Shown here: piece after piece, positions 1-8,628 of the stretch
Layout of the letters: each line of letters begins with the position of its first letter
Numbering within the stretch: position 1 is the first letter of the stretch
DNA from: JAILZP01 sp037444185
GTDB taxonomy: Bacteria > Bacillota > Desulfotomaculia > Desulfotomaculales > Desulfocucumaceae
Direction of reading: 5' to 3'
NCBI GenBank assembly: GCA_037444185.1
Contig: JBBIMW010000011.1
Coordinates: 1 to 60,140, forward strand
Length of the DNA stretch: 60,140 nucleotides
The notes under the pieces: model-generated
Told to the model about the DNA's origin: nothing
Databases searched by the model: none
The model's input: the letters and a program-made list of their open reading frames with translations, nothing else
Position numbers and translations under genes: made by a program

Positions 1-1510
1 CCTTTAGGTCGGTAAATGGCTCCATGCGGGCCCTGACCCCGGCCCTGGCCCTGGCCTTCCTCCGCCGGCCGTACATTTCCGCGCCGGTGATCACCGCCAG
101 CCTAGCCGACGGCAGCTCAAATCCGCCCGAAAGGCCGCCTCCGGCAATCACCACCCCCCGGTTCACATCTCCATTAAGGGCCGCCGTGCAATAAGCGTCT
201 ATTCCGGCTTCCCTCATCGCGTTCAACAGCTGCCGGGCCTTGTCCTCACTTCCCGCCAGAAGAACCACGGCATAACCTTCCCGCTTCCAGACGGCCACCT
301 CGCTGATTAGAATGTCCATCCTCCCCAGAAAGGTTTGCATCCCTTTGGCCGGTATGGTCACCGCATGGCTGGGACGGATGTCCCGGGGCTGCCTGGGCAC
401 AAAGGTGAAATATACCGCCAAAAACCTTTCCAGCCCACCGTGGAGTTCCTCCCACTGCACATAGCCGCCGAACTGCCCCGGCAGCACTTTGCCCTTGGCC
501 AGCAGGCCGGTGTAGGTTTCAGACCTCTCCTTGTGAATGACCTCGACTATTTCCTTCAAGCGAACTGGCTCGTCTATCAGCGCCAGTGACCCCCAAGGAA
601 AATAATCGGCCAGGGTGACCGGATCCGGGTAAAAATAGGGCAAAAACTGTTCCATTTCATTAAAATACAGGCCAGCCCCAATTCTCTCCAGGGTGGACCG
701 GCAAATCTCTCCGAGGGACCGGCGGGCATCGGCGCTGTCTGCCCTGTCCATCCTTTTCAACTGCAATTTGAACTCTTTTTCGATCCTTTCCAGAGCCGCA
801 GTTCTGGCCTGTTCAACGACAACCAGTTCAGCAGCCGGGGTAACGGTTATTTCCTGCAGGGCCACAGTTTTGCGCTGCGTATCCACGTCAAAAAGCCTTA
901 TGAAATCCACCATGTCGTCAAAAAATTCCAAGCGCACAGGACTGTCCATAGTCATTGGAAACACGTCCACGATGCCACCCCTGACGCTGACCTGACCCCT
1001 CCCCTCCACCAGTTCGCACCGGTCATATCCCATGTCCACCAGCCGCGCCACCAGCAAGCCGGGGTCCACCACATCACCCACGGCAATGGTGATTCTGCCG
1101 GCACAGAAAACTTCTGGAGGACTTAAACGGCGCAGCAAGGCTTCGGCAGTGGCCACCACCACCACCGGCTCCTTTTCGGCCAGAGCCTCCAATACCCTGA
1201 GCCGGGCCGACACCACTTCCCATCCCGCCGCCAACACCTGAAAAGGCAAAAGCTGCCGGGCCGGAAACTGAATAATCTTCCTTCCCGGCAGCAGACTGAC
1301 AAGGTCGTCCATCATCGAGGACGCCTCCTGATCTCCCGGAACCACTATCAGCGCCGGCCCTCCGGCATGTTCCAGCAGTCCTGCGGCCATATATGCCTTT
1401 TGAGGCCCGGAAAGGCCGAACACCAGCTGTTGTTTTTTCCCGGCGTCCAGCCCGCGGCACATGGTCTTAAACTCATCAAGCCTCTTTAACGGCGCCAGCA
1501 ATCCCCGCAT
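1..1510 (-). CDS. mfd: Transcription-repair coupling factor Mfd, N-terminal part (cut by window edge)
   Basis: Mfd is the ATP-dependent translocase that removes RNA polymerase stalled at DNA lesions and recruits UvrA. Reading the minus strand from an ATG at 1510 gives about 503 open codons up to the window edge, out of roughly 1,170 expected. The visible part is the UvrB-like module (GLSGPQKAYMAAGLLEHAGG near residue 33, FPARQLLPF near residue 82, VRGGIVDVFP near residue 146), running into the start of the RNA-polymerase-interaction region. A GGGAG motif lies about 8 nt before the ATG. The order pth-mfd is conserved in Firmicutes. The ATPase motor domains lie outside the window. Confidence 0.93.
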   Translation of the reverse strand, partial: MRGLLAPLKRLDEFKTMCRGLDAGKKQQLVFGLSGPQKAYMAAGLLEHAGGPALIVVPGDQEASSMMDDLVSLLPGRKIIQFPARQLLPFQVLAAGWEVVSARLRVLEALAEKEPVVVVATAEALLRRLSPPEVFCAGRITIAVGDVVDPGLLVARLVDMGYDRCELVEGRGQVSVRGGIVDVFPMTMDSPVRLEFFDDMVDFIRLFDVDTQRKTVALQEITVTPAAELVVVEQARTAALERIEKEFKLQLKRMDRADSADARRSLGEICRSTLERIGAGLYFNEMEQFLPYFYPDPVTLADYFPWGSLALIDEPVRLKEIVEVIHKERSETYTGLLAKGKVLPGQFGGYVQWEELHGGLERFLAVYFTFVPRQPRDIRPSHAVTIPAKGMQTFLGRMDILISEVAVWKREGYAVVLLAGSEDKARQLLNAMREAGIDAYCTAALNGDVNRGVVIAGGGLSGGFELPSARLAVITGAEMYGRRRKARARAGVRARMEPFTDLK

Positions 1511-1913
1511 TTCACATCTCCCGCAATCCATCATCCCGGCATTCAAACCTCCGGCACAGGCACAACGAATAGAGCTTTAACCGGAGCTAAAGCTCTGATA
1601 AATATCCGACAAAAGACACAGCTCAACCTTCCAGCATCCCCCAAAGAGTTCCCGGCATAATTTCAGTGCTTATGAGCTGCAACTCAGAAATTGACTTTTC
1701 CGGCCGCCTCCCCGAATAATTATATCCTTCACCCCGGAAGGCGTCAATCCAGCGGACATCCGGCAATCTTCAAAACTGCGGCGTTCCAAGCCCCATGAAG
1801 TATTATAGCGGCAAATACGGCCACTCCCGTGATCTTGTCATTGTCTTTGTCCGAGGGCACACCCCCCGCCGCTCCGGGCGGCTTTTAATATATTTCACTC
1901 AAATACTGAATTT
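1511..1913. other. Intergenic region between pth and mfd with one palindrome
   Basis: This stretch of about 400 bases holds no convincing gene. Its only clear structure is a perfect 9-bp inverted repeat, AGAGCTTTA / TAAAGCTCT, at 1571-1579 and 1588-1596 with an 8-nt spacer, lying 61 nt before the mfd start. Neither side is followed by a T-run, so it looks more like an operator than a terminator. A small GC hairpin near 1869-1886 has Ts only on the plus side, where no gene needs a terminator. Confidence 0.4.
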
Positions 1914-2489
1914 CTATACCGGGTCACGGTTGAATTTATTCATGGCCGCCTTCACTCCATGGCTAATCAGTGTCATTACGGCGTCCGCGGCCCGGTCCAG
2001 CGCCCGGTCGGCCAATGCCTCCTCTTCCACAGAAAGCCTTCCCAGCACCCAGTCGGCCACATCCCAACCAATGTCCGGCGGCCTGCCTATGCCGATGCGG
2101 ACCCTGGCAAACTCGCCTGTGCCCAGCTTCTCCAAAATGGACTTCATGCCCCTGTGGCCGCCGGAGCCGCCGCCCGGGCGTATTCTCACCTTGCCCGGGG
2201 GCAGGTCGACATCGTCATAGGCCACCACCAGCCCCCAGACAGGTATTTTAAACCAGTTCATCAGTGCGGCAACGGCGTTTCCACTCAGGTTCATGTAAGT
2301 CTGAGGCTTCGCCAAAATGACAGTTTGCCCCGCCAAGTCCGCCCTGCCGGTAAATGATTGGAAAAGGGGCTTTGTCACCGGCGCCTTGAGCCTCACGGCC
2401 AGCTCGTCCACCAGCCTGAACCCCAGATTATGCCTGGTCGGGGCGTATTCCGGACCGGGGTTCCCCAGTCCCACCACAAGATGCATCAC
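1914..2489 (-). CDS. pth: Peptidyl-tRNA hydrolase
   Basis: Pth cleaves the ester bond of peptidyl-tRNA released by abortive translation and recycles the tRNA in the cytoplasm. The 191-residue product has the family length. It shows the N-terminal VGLGNPGPEYAPTRHNLGF motif with the catalytic His near residue 20, VVAYDDVDLPPGKVRIRPGG with the conserved Asp near residue 93, and GSGGHRGMKSI. The B. subtilis orthologue is spoVC, which also lies between prs/ctc and mfd. A T-run hairpin upstream separates it from the next gene on the strand. Confidence 0.95.
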   Translation of the reverse strand: MMHLVVGLGNPGPEYAPTRHNLGFRLVDELAVRLKAPVTKPLFQSFTGRADLAGQTVILAKPQTYMNLSGNAVAALMNWFKIPVWGLVVAYDDVDLPPGKVRIRPGGGSGGHRGMKSILEKLGTGEFARVRIGIGRPPDIGWDVADWVLGRLSVEEEALADRALDRAADAVMTLISHGVKAAMNKFNRDPV

Positions 2490-2586
2490 AACTCCCCCCC
2501 ATGATGAACATTTTAACCCGGAATTGCCGCATCTTTCAATATGCGGGGGACCCGGCCGGAATGTTATGCAGACTTATGCCTTCGAT

Positions 2587-2616
2587 CAAAAAAATCCCCG
2601 CTTCTTCCGGCGGGGG
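2587..2616 (-). terminator. Rho-independent terminator after the small Gly/Pro-rich protein
   Basis: On the minus strand a CCCCGC / GCGGGG stem (2596-2601 with 2610-2615, 8-nt loop) is followed by seven Ts. It lies just downstream of the gene ending at 2638 and before pth. Confidence 0.75.
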
Positions 2617-2637
2617 GACAACTGATCCACACCATTA

Positions 2638-3093
2638 TTATATGGTGGCCGGTGTGGTTGTCACCATATTGTGTTCCATGTTCGGCACTATGGGACCTCC
2701 GGGCACCACCGCCGCCAGGGCCGTCATGGGGATGTATACCACCCGCATAGTGGTCAGCATAACGTGCAGCTCAATGTAGTCGGATCCCACCTCATGCAGC
2801 ATCCCTGTCAGGCCGAAAGCGCCCGAGCCGGGAACCACCGCCGCCCCGCCGGAGGGAAGAACCGGCACCGGAGCTATGGGACCCATGCCTATGACGTAAA
2901 CCGTTACCTCCTGCCCCACCAGCTTTCTAAGTTCACAGGCGAGGGTTCCCATTTTTTCATGGTGCCCGGGGCCGGGTGGGCACGGCGTGGGGCAAGGGCC
3001 GGGCGGAAAGGGCAGCACCGGACCGGGCGGCATATACCCGGAAACATCGATGCCCTCCACCTTGACTTGTGCTTTATCCTTTTCATCCGACAT
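2638..3093 (-). CDS. Unknown 151-aa protein with Gly/Pro-rich linker; possible spore-surface protein
   Basis: Not recognised with certainty. The start has a strong AAGGGGGG ribosome-binding site. Residues 1-20 are polar, about 20-45 form a Pro/Gly linker (PGPVLPFPPGPCPTPCPPGP), and about 50-140 form a compact beta-rich region (LVGQEVTVYVIG, GMLHEVGSDYIELHV, MRVVYIPMTALAAVVPG). The last part resembles the Sm-like folds of small spore-coat-associated proteins such as DUF2642 types; that comparison is from memory. There is no signal peptide. It diverges from the PRC-barrel gene and has its own terminator. Confidence 0.6.
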   Translation of the reverse strand: MSDEKDKAQVKVEGIDVSGYMPPGPVLPFPPGPCPTPCPPGPGHHEKMGTLACELRKLVGQEVTVYVIGMGPIAPVPVLPSGGAAVVPGSGAFGLTGMLHEVGSDYIELHVMLTTMRVVYIPMTALAAVVPGGPIVPNMEHNMVTTTPATI

Positions 3094-3256
3094 AAAAATC
3101 CCCCCTTTTCATTATAGTGATACAGAATATGCATGGGGCCGGCGCTTGGTGAATATTACCTGCACACCTTTACATGTCATGTCAAACCATTTTAAAGCAT
3201 AACAATATTTCAAGAAATTGCGAATTCTCAACTCCCAAATGGAGGGGGGCAATCAA

Positions 3257-4084
3257 ATGCGCAAGAGCAGGCAGTTCGTCGGCATGCCGGTAATAAGCCT
3301 GGAGGAGGGGCAGCAAATCGGAACCGTCAATGGGCTGGTGGTCAACCCCGCGCTTAAAAACGTGTCCGCCCTGATCATAGAACAAAAAGGGTTTTTCAGG
3401 GAGCAGAAGTACATACCTTTCAGCAAAGTTCACAGTATAGGCAATGACGCCGTCACCGTGGACCGGGTGAACAGGGCTGAAAAAGGGACCAGCCTGCCGG
3501 AAATATTGAAGCTGATCAAGGAAAGGGCAAACATTGCGGGGTCCCGGCTGATGGATGAAAACGGCGCCGTCCTGGGGGTGGTGGACGAATACTACGTGGA
3601 TCTGCAAACAGGAGATATTGTGGGGCTGGAATTCTCCGGGGGAACAATCAGCAACCTGTTCAAAGGCAGCGCTTTCATGGACATTAATTACGTGCGGACC
3701 ATCGGACAGTCGGTGATCATTTGCAGCAAACACGCCCAGGACAATATAGTGACCATGGACGGGGGCATCAATGAAACGCTCCGCGCCTTCGGCGAAAACA
3801 CCGGCCAGTTCTTAGAAGTCACCCTTCAGAAAACCAGGGTTTGGGGACAAAATCTCAATCAATCCCTGAAGAAGCTCAGACGAAACAAAAAGCGGGCCGC
3901 AGGCGCGGACGCCCCCGGCGCCTCGCCCGGACAGACGTCCGGAACCGGTGAACCCCCCTGTCCCTGCCACCATAACGAAGAAAAAAAAGCTGCCGGAACA
4001 AAGGAAACGGAACCGGAATCGCCTCCGGCCGAAGAAGCGCCGCCTGCGGAAAAAGGGCGGAACACAGACCCCCATGTCCCATAA
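3257..4084 (+). CDS. Protein with two PRC-barrel domains and a low-complexity tail
   Basis: PRC-barrel domains are small beta barrels found in photosynthetic reaction centre H subunit, RimM and many sporulation or envelope proteins of unknown role. This 275-residue product carries two: about residues 3-75 (GMPVISLEEGQQIGTVNGLVVNP) and 83-155 (GSRLMDENGAVLGVVDEYYVD). They are followed by a charged tail rich in Ala, Pro, Glu and Lys. I place the start at 3257 rather than further upstream because GGAGGGGGG lies just before that ATG. It occupies the position where B. subtilis has ctc, but it is unrelated to ribosomal protein L25/Ctc. Confidence 0.8.
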   Translation: MRKSRQFVGMPVISLEEGQQIGTVNGLVVNPALKNVSALIIEQKGFFREQKYIPFSKVHSIGNDAVTVDRVNRAEKGTSLPEILKLIKERANIAGSRLMDENGAVLGVVDEYYVDLQTGDIVGLEFSGGTISNLFKGSAFMDINYVRTIGQSVIICSKHAQDNIVTMDGGINETLRAFGENTGQFLEVTLQKTRVWGQNLNQSLKKLRRNKKRAAGADAPGASPGQTSGTGEPPCPCHHNEEKKAAGTKETEPESPPAEEAPPAEKGRNTDPHVP

Positions 4085-4114
4085 ATGTGGCGCACTGTTA
4101 GCATAAGCCGCTTT

Positions 4115-5062
4115 CTATGTGTCAAACAGTTTACTTACGCTTAAATCCTCGTGGATTCTTATAATGGCCTCCCCCAGCAGAGGCGCCACAGAAAGAACCT
4201 TCATCTTGGGAATGATCTTTTCCGGCGGCACCAGTATGGTGTTGGTCACCAGCACCTCCTTGACTGGAGCGTCCTCAAGCCTCTGCAGGGCCGGCCCGCT
4301 CAAAACCGGGTGAGTGCAACAGATGTAAAGGTCCTTGGCCCCCCACTCCTTCAGCGCCTTTGCCCCCTGGTAAATGGTGCCCGCAGTATCAATTATGTCG
4401 TCGATCATAATGACATTGCGCCCATGTATATCTCCAATGATATTCATAATCTCCGCCACATTCGGCTCCGGCCGGCGCTTGTCTATAATGGCGATGGGGG
4501 CCCCGATGCGGTCGGCAAGATCCCTGGCCCTGGTGACCCCGCCCAGATCCGGCGACACCACCACCAGGTCGTTCAGTTTCTGCTGCAGAAAATACTGCGC
4601 CAGGATGGGCACACCGGGCAGGTGATCCACGGGGATGTCAAAAAATCCCTGTATCTGTCCCGCATGAAGATCCATGGTAATCACCCTCCGGGCGCCGCTG
4701 GCGAAAATGAGGTTGGCCATGAGCTTTGCGGTGATGGGGTCCCGGGCCCTGGTCTTGCGGTCCTGGCGGGCATAGCCGTAATAGGGGATTACTGCGGTAA
4801 TCCTCCGGGCCGACGCCCTGCGCACCGCATCCACCATGATCAGCAGTTCCATCAGATGCTCGTTCACCGGGCTGGAGGTGGGCTGAATGACAAATACGTC
4901 GGCGCCTCTTACGCTCTCATTGATTTTGACGTGTATCTCCCCGTCACTGAATCTGCCGACCTGGGCCGCCCCCAGGGACACACCGAGATACTGGGCAATC
5001 TCCCGGGCCAGATGGGTATTGGCATTGCCGGTAAAAATCTTCAACCTCTTACGGGAAGTCAT
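4115..5062 (-). CDS. prs: Ribose-phosphate pyrophosphokinase (PRPP synthetase)
   Basis: Prs makes PRPP from ribose 5-phosphate and ATP for nucleotide, His, Trp and NAD synthesis. The product of about 315 residues shows LKIFTGNANTHLAREIA at the N terminus, the flexible-loop region YARQDRKTRARDPITAKL, DLHAGQIQGFFDIPVDHL, and the PRPP-binding loop NVIMIDDIIDTAGT. The ATG at 5062 is preferred over an in-frame GTG at 5080 because GAGAGG sits about 8 nt before it. It lies 24 nt after glmU, the usual Firmicute pair. Confidence 0.95.
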   Translation of the reverse strand: MTSRKRLKIFTGNANTHLAREIAQYLGVSLGAAQVGRFSDGEIHVKINESVRGADVFVIQPTSSPVNEHLMELLIMVDAVRRASARRITAVIPYYGYARQDRKTRARDPITAKLMANLIFASGARRVITMDLHAGQIQGFFDIPVDHLPGVPILAQYFLQQKLNDLVVVSPDLGGVTRARDLADRIGAPIAIIDKRRPEPNVAEIMNIIGDIHGRNVIMIDDIIDTAGTIYQGAKALKEWGAKDLYICCTHPVLSGPALQRLEDAPVKEVLVTNTILVPPEKIIPKMKVLSVAPLLGEAIIRIHEDLSVSKLFDT

Positions 5063-5086
5063 CAAATGTACCTCTCTCACATCAAA

Positions 5087-6463
5087 CTATTGCTCCTGCT
5101 TCCCTTTTTTCCTCCGGGACCAGTCCGGTATATTCCTTTGCCTGTCCCGGGCCACCCCCAGGGCGCCATCCGGGACGTCCCTGGTAATGGTTGAGCCCGC
5201 CCCCACCACCGATCCGTTTCCCACCCGCACCGGGGCAACCAGATTGGTGTTGCTGCCGATGAAGGCATTGTCGCCAACAACTGTGGTCCACTTCTTCTCA
5301 CCATCGTAATTGCAGGTGATGGTGCCGGCCCCAACATTTACATTCTGACCCAGAACAGCGTCGCCTAGGTAGCTCAGATGGGGCACCTTGGAACCGCAGC
5401 CTATTTCGGCCTTTTTCAGTTCCACGAAGTCCCCCACCCTGACCCGGCCTCCCAGCCTGCAGCCCGGCCTGATGTATGAGTAAGGCCCGATAACGCAGCC
5501 GCTGCCTATATCGCTGTCTTCTATCACCGACTGGCTCACCGTCACGCCATCCTCCAGTCGGGCCGAAATTATCTGCGCAAAGGGTCCCAGAGAGCATCCC
5601 CGGCCAATCACCGAAGCCCCCTGGATAATTGTATTTGGATAAATAACCGTATCCCGGCCTATAGTTACTCCGGCGTCAACATACACCGCAGACGGATCCA
5701 CCATGGTCACACCGGAGGCCATCAATTCATTGTTGATTCTGCGCCCAAGGGCCTCCCGGGCGGCGGCAAGCTGGCAGCGGTCATTAATACCCATAATTTC
5801 AACGGGATCCGCACACAAAAGGGTGGCCACCTCATCGCCCTCCCCCACGAATCGCCCTATTATATCGGGCAGGTAGTATTCCCCCTGGGCGTTTTCCGGC
5901 CTCAATTCCGCCAGGGCGTCGAAAAGCCCCGAGGATTTAAAGCAATAAATGCCCGTGTTTACTTCCCCAACCCTGAGAACCTCCGTCCCGGCGTCCTTTT
6001 GCTCAACAATCCCGGACAGTTTTCCGTTTCCGTCCCGCAAAACCCTGCCGTACCCGAAGGGATTGTCCAGAACGGCGGTAAGCACCGTGGCCCGGACGCC
6101 AGTCTCCCGGTGAACTGAAACAAGCTTTTTCAGCGTGCCTGCAGTAACCAGGGGAGTATCTCCGCACAGCACCAGAATATCCCCGCCAAAGTCCCGCATC
6201 GGTCCCGCCGCCTGCTGCAACGCATGGGCGGTCCCCAGTTGCCGGTGCTGAAAAACCACCTCCACCCTACCCTTTACCTCCCGGGCCACCAGTTCCCCAC
6301 CAAAGCCCACCACCAGTACAATCCTGTCGGACCCGGCTTCCCTGGCCACATTCATTACGTGGCCCACCATGGGTATACCGCACAATTTATGTAAAACCTT
6401 GGGCAGATCGGATTTCATACGGGTTCCCTTGCCTGCGGCCAGTATAACGGATGCCAGGCTCAT
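5087..6463 (-). CDS. glmU: Bifunctional UDP-N-acetylglucosamine pyrophosphorylase / glucosamine-1-phosphate acetyltransferase
   Basis: GlmU carries out the last two steps of UDP-GlcNAc synthesis for peptidoglycan. The 458-residue product has the N-terminal uridyltransferase (LAAGKGTRMKSDLPKVLH, LCGDTPLV, GEVNTGIYCF) and a C-terminal left-handed beta-helix (PHLSYLGDAVLGQNV, GAGTITCNYDGEKK, GDNAFIGSNTNLVAPV) that binds acetyl-CoA. A longer reading frame extends upstream, but the ATG at 6463, with AGGCGGGA before it, starts exactly at the family N terminus MSLASVILAAGKGTRM. Confidence 0.96.
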   Translation of the reverse strand: MSLASVILAAGKGTRMKSDLPKVLHKLCGIPMVGHVMNVAREAGSDRIVLVVGFGGELVAREVKGRVEVVFQHRQLGTAHALQQAAGPMRDFGGDILVLCGDTPLVTAGTLKKLVSVHRETGVRATVLTAVLDNPFGYGRVLRDGNGKLSGIVEQKDAGTEVLRVGEVNTGIYCFKSSGLFDALAELRPENAQGEYYLPDIIGRFVGEGDEVATLLCADPVEIMGINDRCQLAAAREALGRRINNELMASGVTMVDPSAVYVDAGVTIGRDTVIYPNTIIQGASVIGRGCSLGPFAQIISARLEDGVTVSQSVIEDSDIGSGCVIGPYSYIRPGCRLGGRVRVGDFVELKKAEIGCGSKVPHLSYLGDAVLGQNVNVGAGTITCNYDGEKKWTTVVGDNAFIGSNTNLVAPVRVGNGSVVGAGSTITRDVPDGALGVARDRQRNIPDWSRRKKGKQEQ

Positions 6464-6669
6464 AACCCAGTCCCGCCTTTCTGTATAATTGCTGCTCATA
6501 AATTTGCAACATATGCTGAAGAATATGTATTCAACACAAAGGTGGGTTTCCCTCCAGCCTGGTCTATTTTTTGAGTTTTCACACAAAAAGAGAGCCATTG
6601 CTCCCTTAAGTTTGTCAATATCATGTTTTTTGGGGGTCCACGATACTGTCCGGCAACAGGTCCGACCGG

Positions 6670-6924
6670 TCATATAGCCGATTCGTATGCCTGCAAGACG
6701 GCATTCTGTATAACTTCCCGGGCAGAGGAAGTGATGGGATGAGCTATGTCCCTGAATTCCCCATCGGGGGTTTTCCTGCTGGGCATGGCGACAAACAAAC
6801 CATTCTGGCCTTCCACCACTTTGACGTCGTGTATCACGAACATATCATCCAACGTAACAGAAACAATCGCCTTCATTTTACCCTCGGCTATAATTTTGCG
6901 CACCCTTACGTCAGTAACGACCAA
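6670..6924 (-). CDS. spoVG: Septation/sporulation regulator SpoVG
   Basis: SpoVG is a small nucleic-acid-binding regulator that affects septation, sporulation and other stationary-phase processes. The 84-residue sequence matches the family throughout: VTDVRVRKI, MKAIVSVTLDDMFVIHDVKV, GLFVAMPSRKTPDGEFRDIAHPI. The start is a TTG codon preceded by GAAGGGG. Synteny spoVG-glmU-prs agrees with B. subtilis. A likely sigma-H promoter lies just upstream. Confidence 0.95.
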   Translation of the reverse strand: MVVTDVRVRKIIAEGKMKAIVSVTLDDMFVIHDVKVVEGQNGLFVAMPSRKTPDGEFRDIAHPITSSAREVIQNAVLQAYESAI

Positions 6925-6973
6925 GCCCCTTCACCACCTTCCTGTCATAGATATCGCTCAACTGATTCCTTAT

Positions 6974-7003
6974 CAATTCGCTATTCGAAAATATAATTCC
7001 TTC
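6974..7003 (-). promoter_or_regulatory. Candidate sigma-H promoter of spoVG
   Basis: On the minus strand GAAGGAATT (6995-7003) and AGCGAATTG (6974-6982) are 12 nt apart. They match the known sigma-H pattern RnAGGAwWW / RnnGAATww. B. subtilis spoVG is a classical sigma-H gene, which supports the call. The surrounding region is strongly AT-rich. Confidence 0.5.
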
Positions 7004-7107
7004 ATTTTTCCATTTCCATAATAAAATTATTCCTAAATTATAAAAAATTATAAATTTCGACAGAACAAATCGGCTTTCAGCTGTCTTTAAACAATTTCCA
7101 GTCCATA

Positions 7108-7869
7108 TCAGGCCGAATCCAACACCTTGCTTACCAGCTCAAGGTCGCTGGGCTTGTCAACATCCACCCCCACCTCCGGGTACGAGGTGATCACCACCGC
7201 CCCCCGGATGCCCAGTACGCTGGAGGCCTTCCTTTCAACCTCCTTCAGCGTCACCATGCGCAGCAGGAATTTGAACAGGAACGGCACCCCCATCAGCCTG
7301 CTGAGCATGAGGGGGCTCTTGCGGGCGTCCACCAGCTGCTGCCCCTTGATCATGCACCGGCTTACAGCGCCGGGAGTGATGAGAAAAAGATTGCCACCGG
7401 TGAATTCTCCCTCTTTGAAAGCGACATAAGTGCGGTTGGTCCGTAAAAAACTTCCCTCCACAACCTCCCTGGGCACCACCGGGTAGTATATGTCGGCGGA
7501 CATATCACCGCACCTGTCCAAAAAATCTTCGATGGCCCTGGACGTAATAAGCGGTATATCACAGGTGGCCAACAGCACCTTCTCCGCCCCCGGCAGGCTT
7601 TCCACTCCCCTGGATATATTTTCCATAACGCCGCCCTCCGGCAACACCAGCTTGACATCCTCTCGCACGCAAAAGCCGGGCACATCTGCAGGGCCCACCA
7701 CCACAATCCTGTCTATGCGCCTTGTGCCCCTAAGGGCGTCAATGACGTACTCGATCATGGCCTTGCGGCCAATGGTGATCATTGCCTCGTAAGGCACTGA
7801 ACTGCTGTACTTGAGCGGACCGTCATTCCTGCTGCCGGCCAGAACCATGGCATCCACCATTTTCGTCAT
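7108..7869 (-). CDS. MobA-like NTP-transferase, substrate unknown
   Basis: The 253-residue product has a GT-A nucleotidyltransferase core: VDAMVLAGSRNDG at the N terminus where MobA/IspD-type enzymes bind the NTP, LLATCDIPLITSRAIEDFL with the metal-binding Asp region near residue 100, and GGNLFLITPGAV. The loop AGSRNDG differs from the usual AAGxGxRM, so the substrate is uncertain. It overlaps the GntR gene by 4 nt (ATGA) and is probably co-expressed with it. B. subtilis has purR at this place between ispE and spoVG, so this pair is a lineage-specific replacement. Confidence 0.75.
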   Translation of the reverse strand: MTKMVDAMVLAGSRNDGPLKYSSSVPYEAMITIGRKAMIEYVIDALRGTRRIDRIVVVGPADVPGFCVREDVKLVLPEGGVMENISRGVESLPGAEKVLLATCDIPLITSRAIEDFLDRCGDMSADIYYPVVPREVVEGSFLRTNRTYVAFKEGEFTGGNLFLITPGAVSRCMIKGQQLVDARKSPLMLSRLMGVPFLFKFLLRMVTLKEVERKASSVLGIRGAVVITSYPEVGVDVDKPSDLELVSKVLDSA

Positions 7870-8546
7870 TTTGCCTCCCGCATGGCATTCAGAAGACTTT
7901 GCTCAGCGTTTTCTATGTGCTCCCGGGCAAGGGCCCGGGCCTGTTCCGCATTGCGGTCGCTGATGGCCTCCACTATGGCCCTGTGCTCACTCAGCGCGTC
8001 TCTGGACCGCCCCGGCTGGGACAGGGACGTGGTCCTGAACCTTTGAATCTGTTCCTTGAGGTGGGTGATGATCTGGACCAGCCGATCATTCCGGCAGGCT
8101 CTGTAGATTATATCGTGAAAATTGGCGTCGGTCTCCACAATGGCATTGATGTCCCTCCTGTCGCTACCCTCGGATATATGAACCAGTGTCCTTTCCAACT
8201 CCTCCAATTCACCATCGGTGATTCTCTCTGCCGCCAGCCCCGCCGCCAATGCTTCCAGCGCCGCCCTGACCTCGAAAATATCGGCTATTTCCCTTATTGA
8301 GATCCCCGACACATATGCGCCCTTGCGGGGAATCATAACCACGAGCCCTTCCAGTTCCAATTTCCGGATGGCCTCCCTGACCGGCGTCCTGCTGACCCCC
8401 AAATCGTCGGCCAGCTGCATTTCCATCAGACGCTCGCCGGGCTTCAAGCGGCCCTGGATAATGGCCTCCCTCAGCGACTCAAAAACCAATTCACGCAGCG
8501 GCTTGTAGTTATCAAGGCTGATAGGGACCAGCTTGACATCTTCCAT
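7866..8546 (-). CDS. GntR-family transcriptional regulator with FCD ligand-binding domain
   Basis: The N-terminal winged helix spans about residues 12-75 (LRELVFESLREAIIQGRLKPGERL, LADDLGVSRTPVREAIRKLELEGLV). It is followed by an all-helical FCD domain with the metal-ligand pattern expected of the FadR/VanR subfamily (DANFHDIIYRACRN, LSEHRAIVEAI). FCD regulators usually sense organic acids. The ATG at 8546 follows GGGGGGA and is preferred over an ATG 18 nt upstream. Translational overlap with the NTP-transferase gene suggests a joint function. Target genes are unknown. Confidence 0.88.
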   Translation of the reverse strand: MEDVKLVPISLDNYKPLRELVFESLREAIIQGRLKPGERLMEMQLADDLGVSRTPVREAIRKLELEGLVVMIPRKGAYVSGISIREIADIFEVRAALEALAAGLAAERITDGELEELERTLVHISEGSDRRDINAIVETDANFHDIIYRACRNDRLVQIITHLKEQIQRFRTTSLSQPGRSRDALSEHRAIVEAISDRNAEQARALAREHIENAEQSLLNAMREAK

Positions 8547-8628
8547 TTTTATTCCCCCCGCCATTTTACTCCAACTTCAATTGTAATGATTTATAAACGG
8601 CGCCGCAAGCTGGGCATGGGAATAAGTA

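Noticed and set aside
1869..1890. Terminator on the plus strand before pth
   Set aside because: The T-run is on the plus side, where no gene ends. On the minus side, where pth ends, no T-run follows.
4151..5194. 347-codon plus-strand frame opposite prs
   Set aside because: It is the antisense shadow of prs and glmU, which match known families along their entire length.
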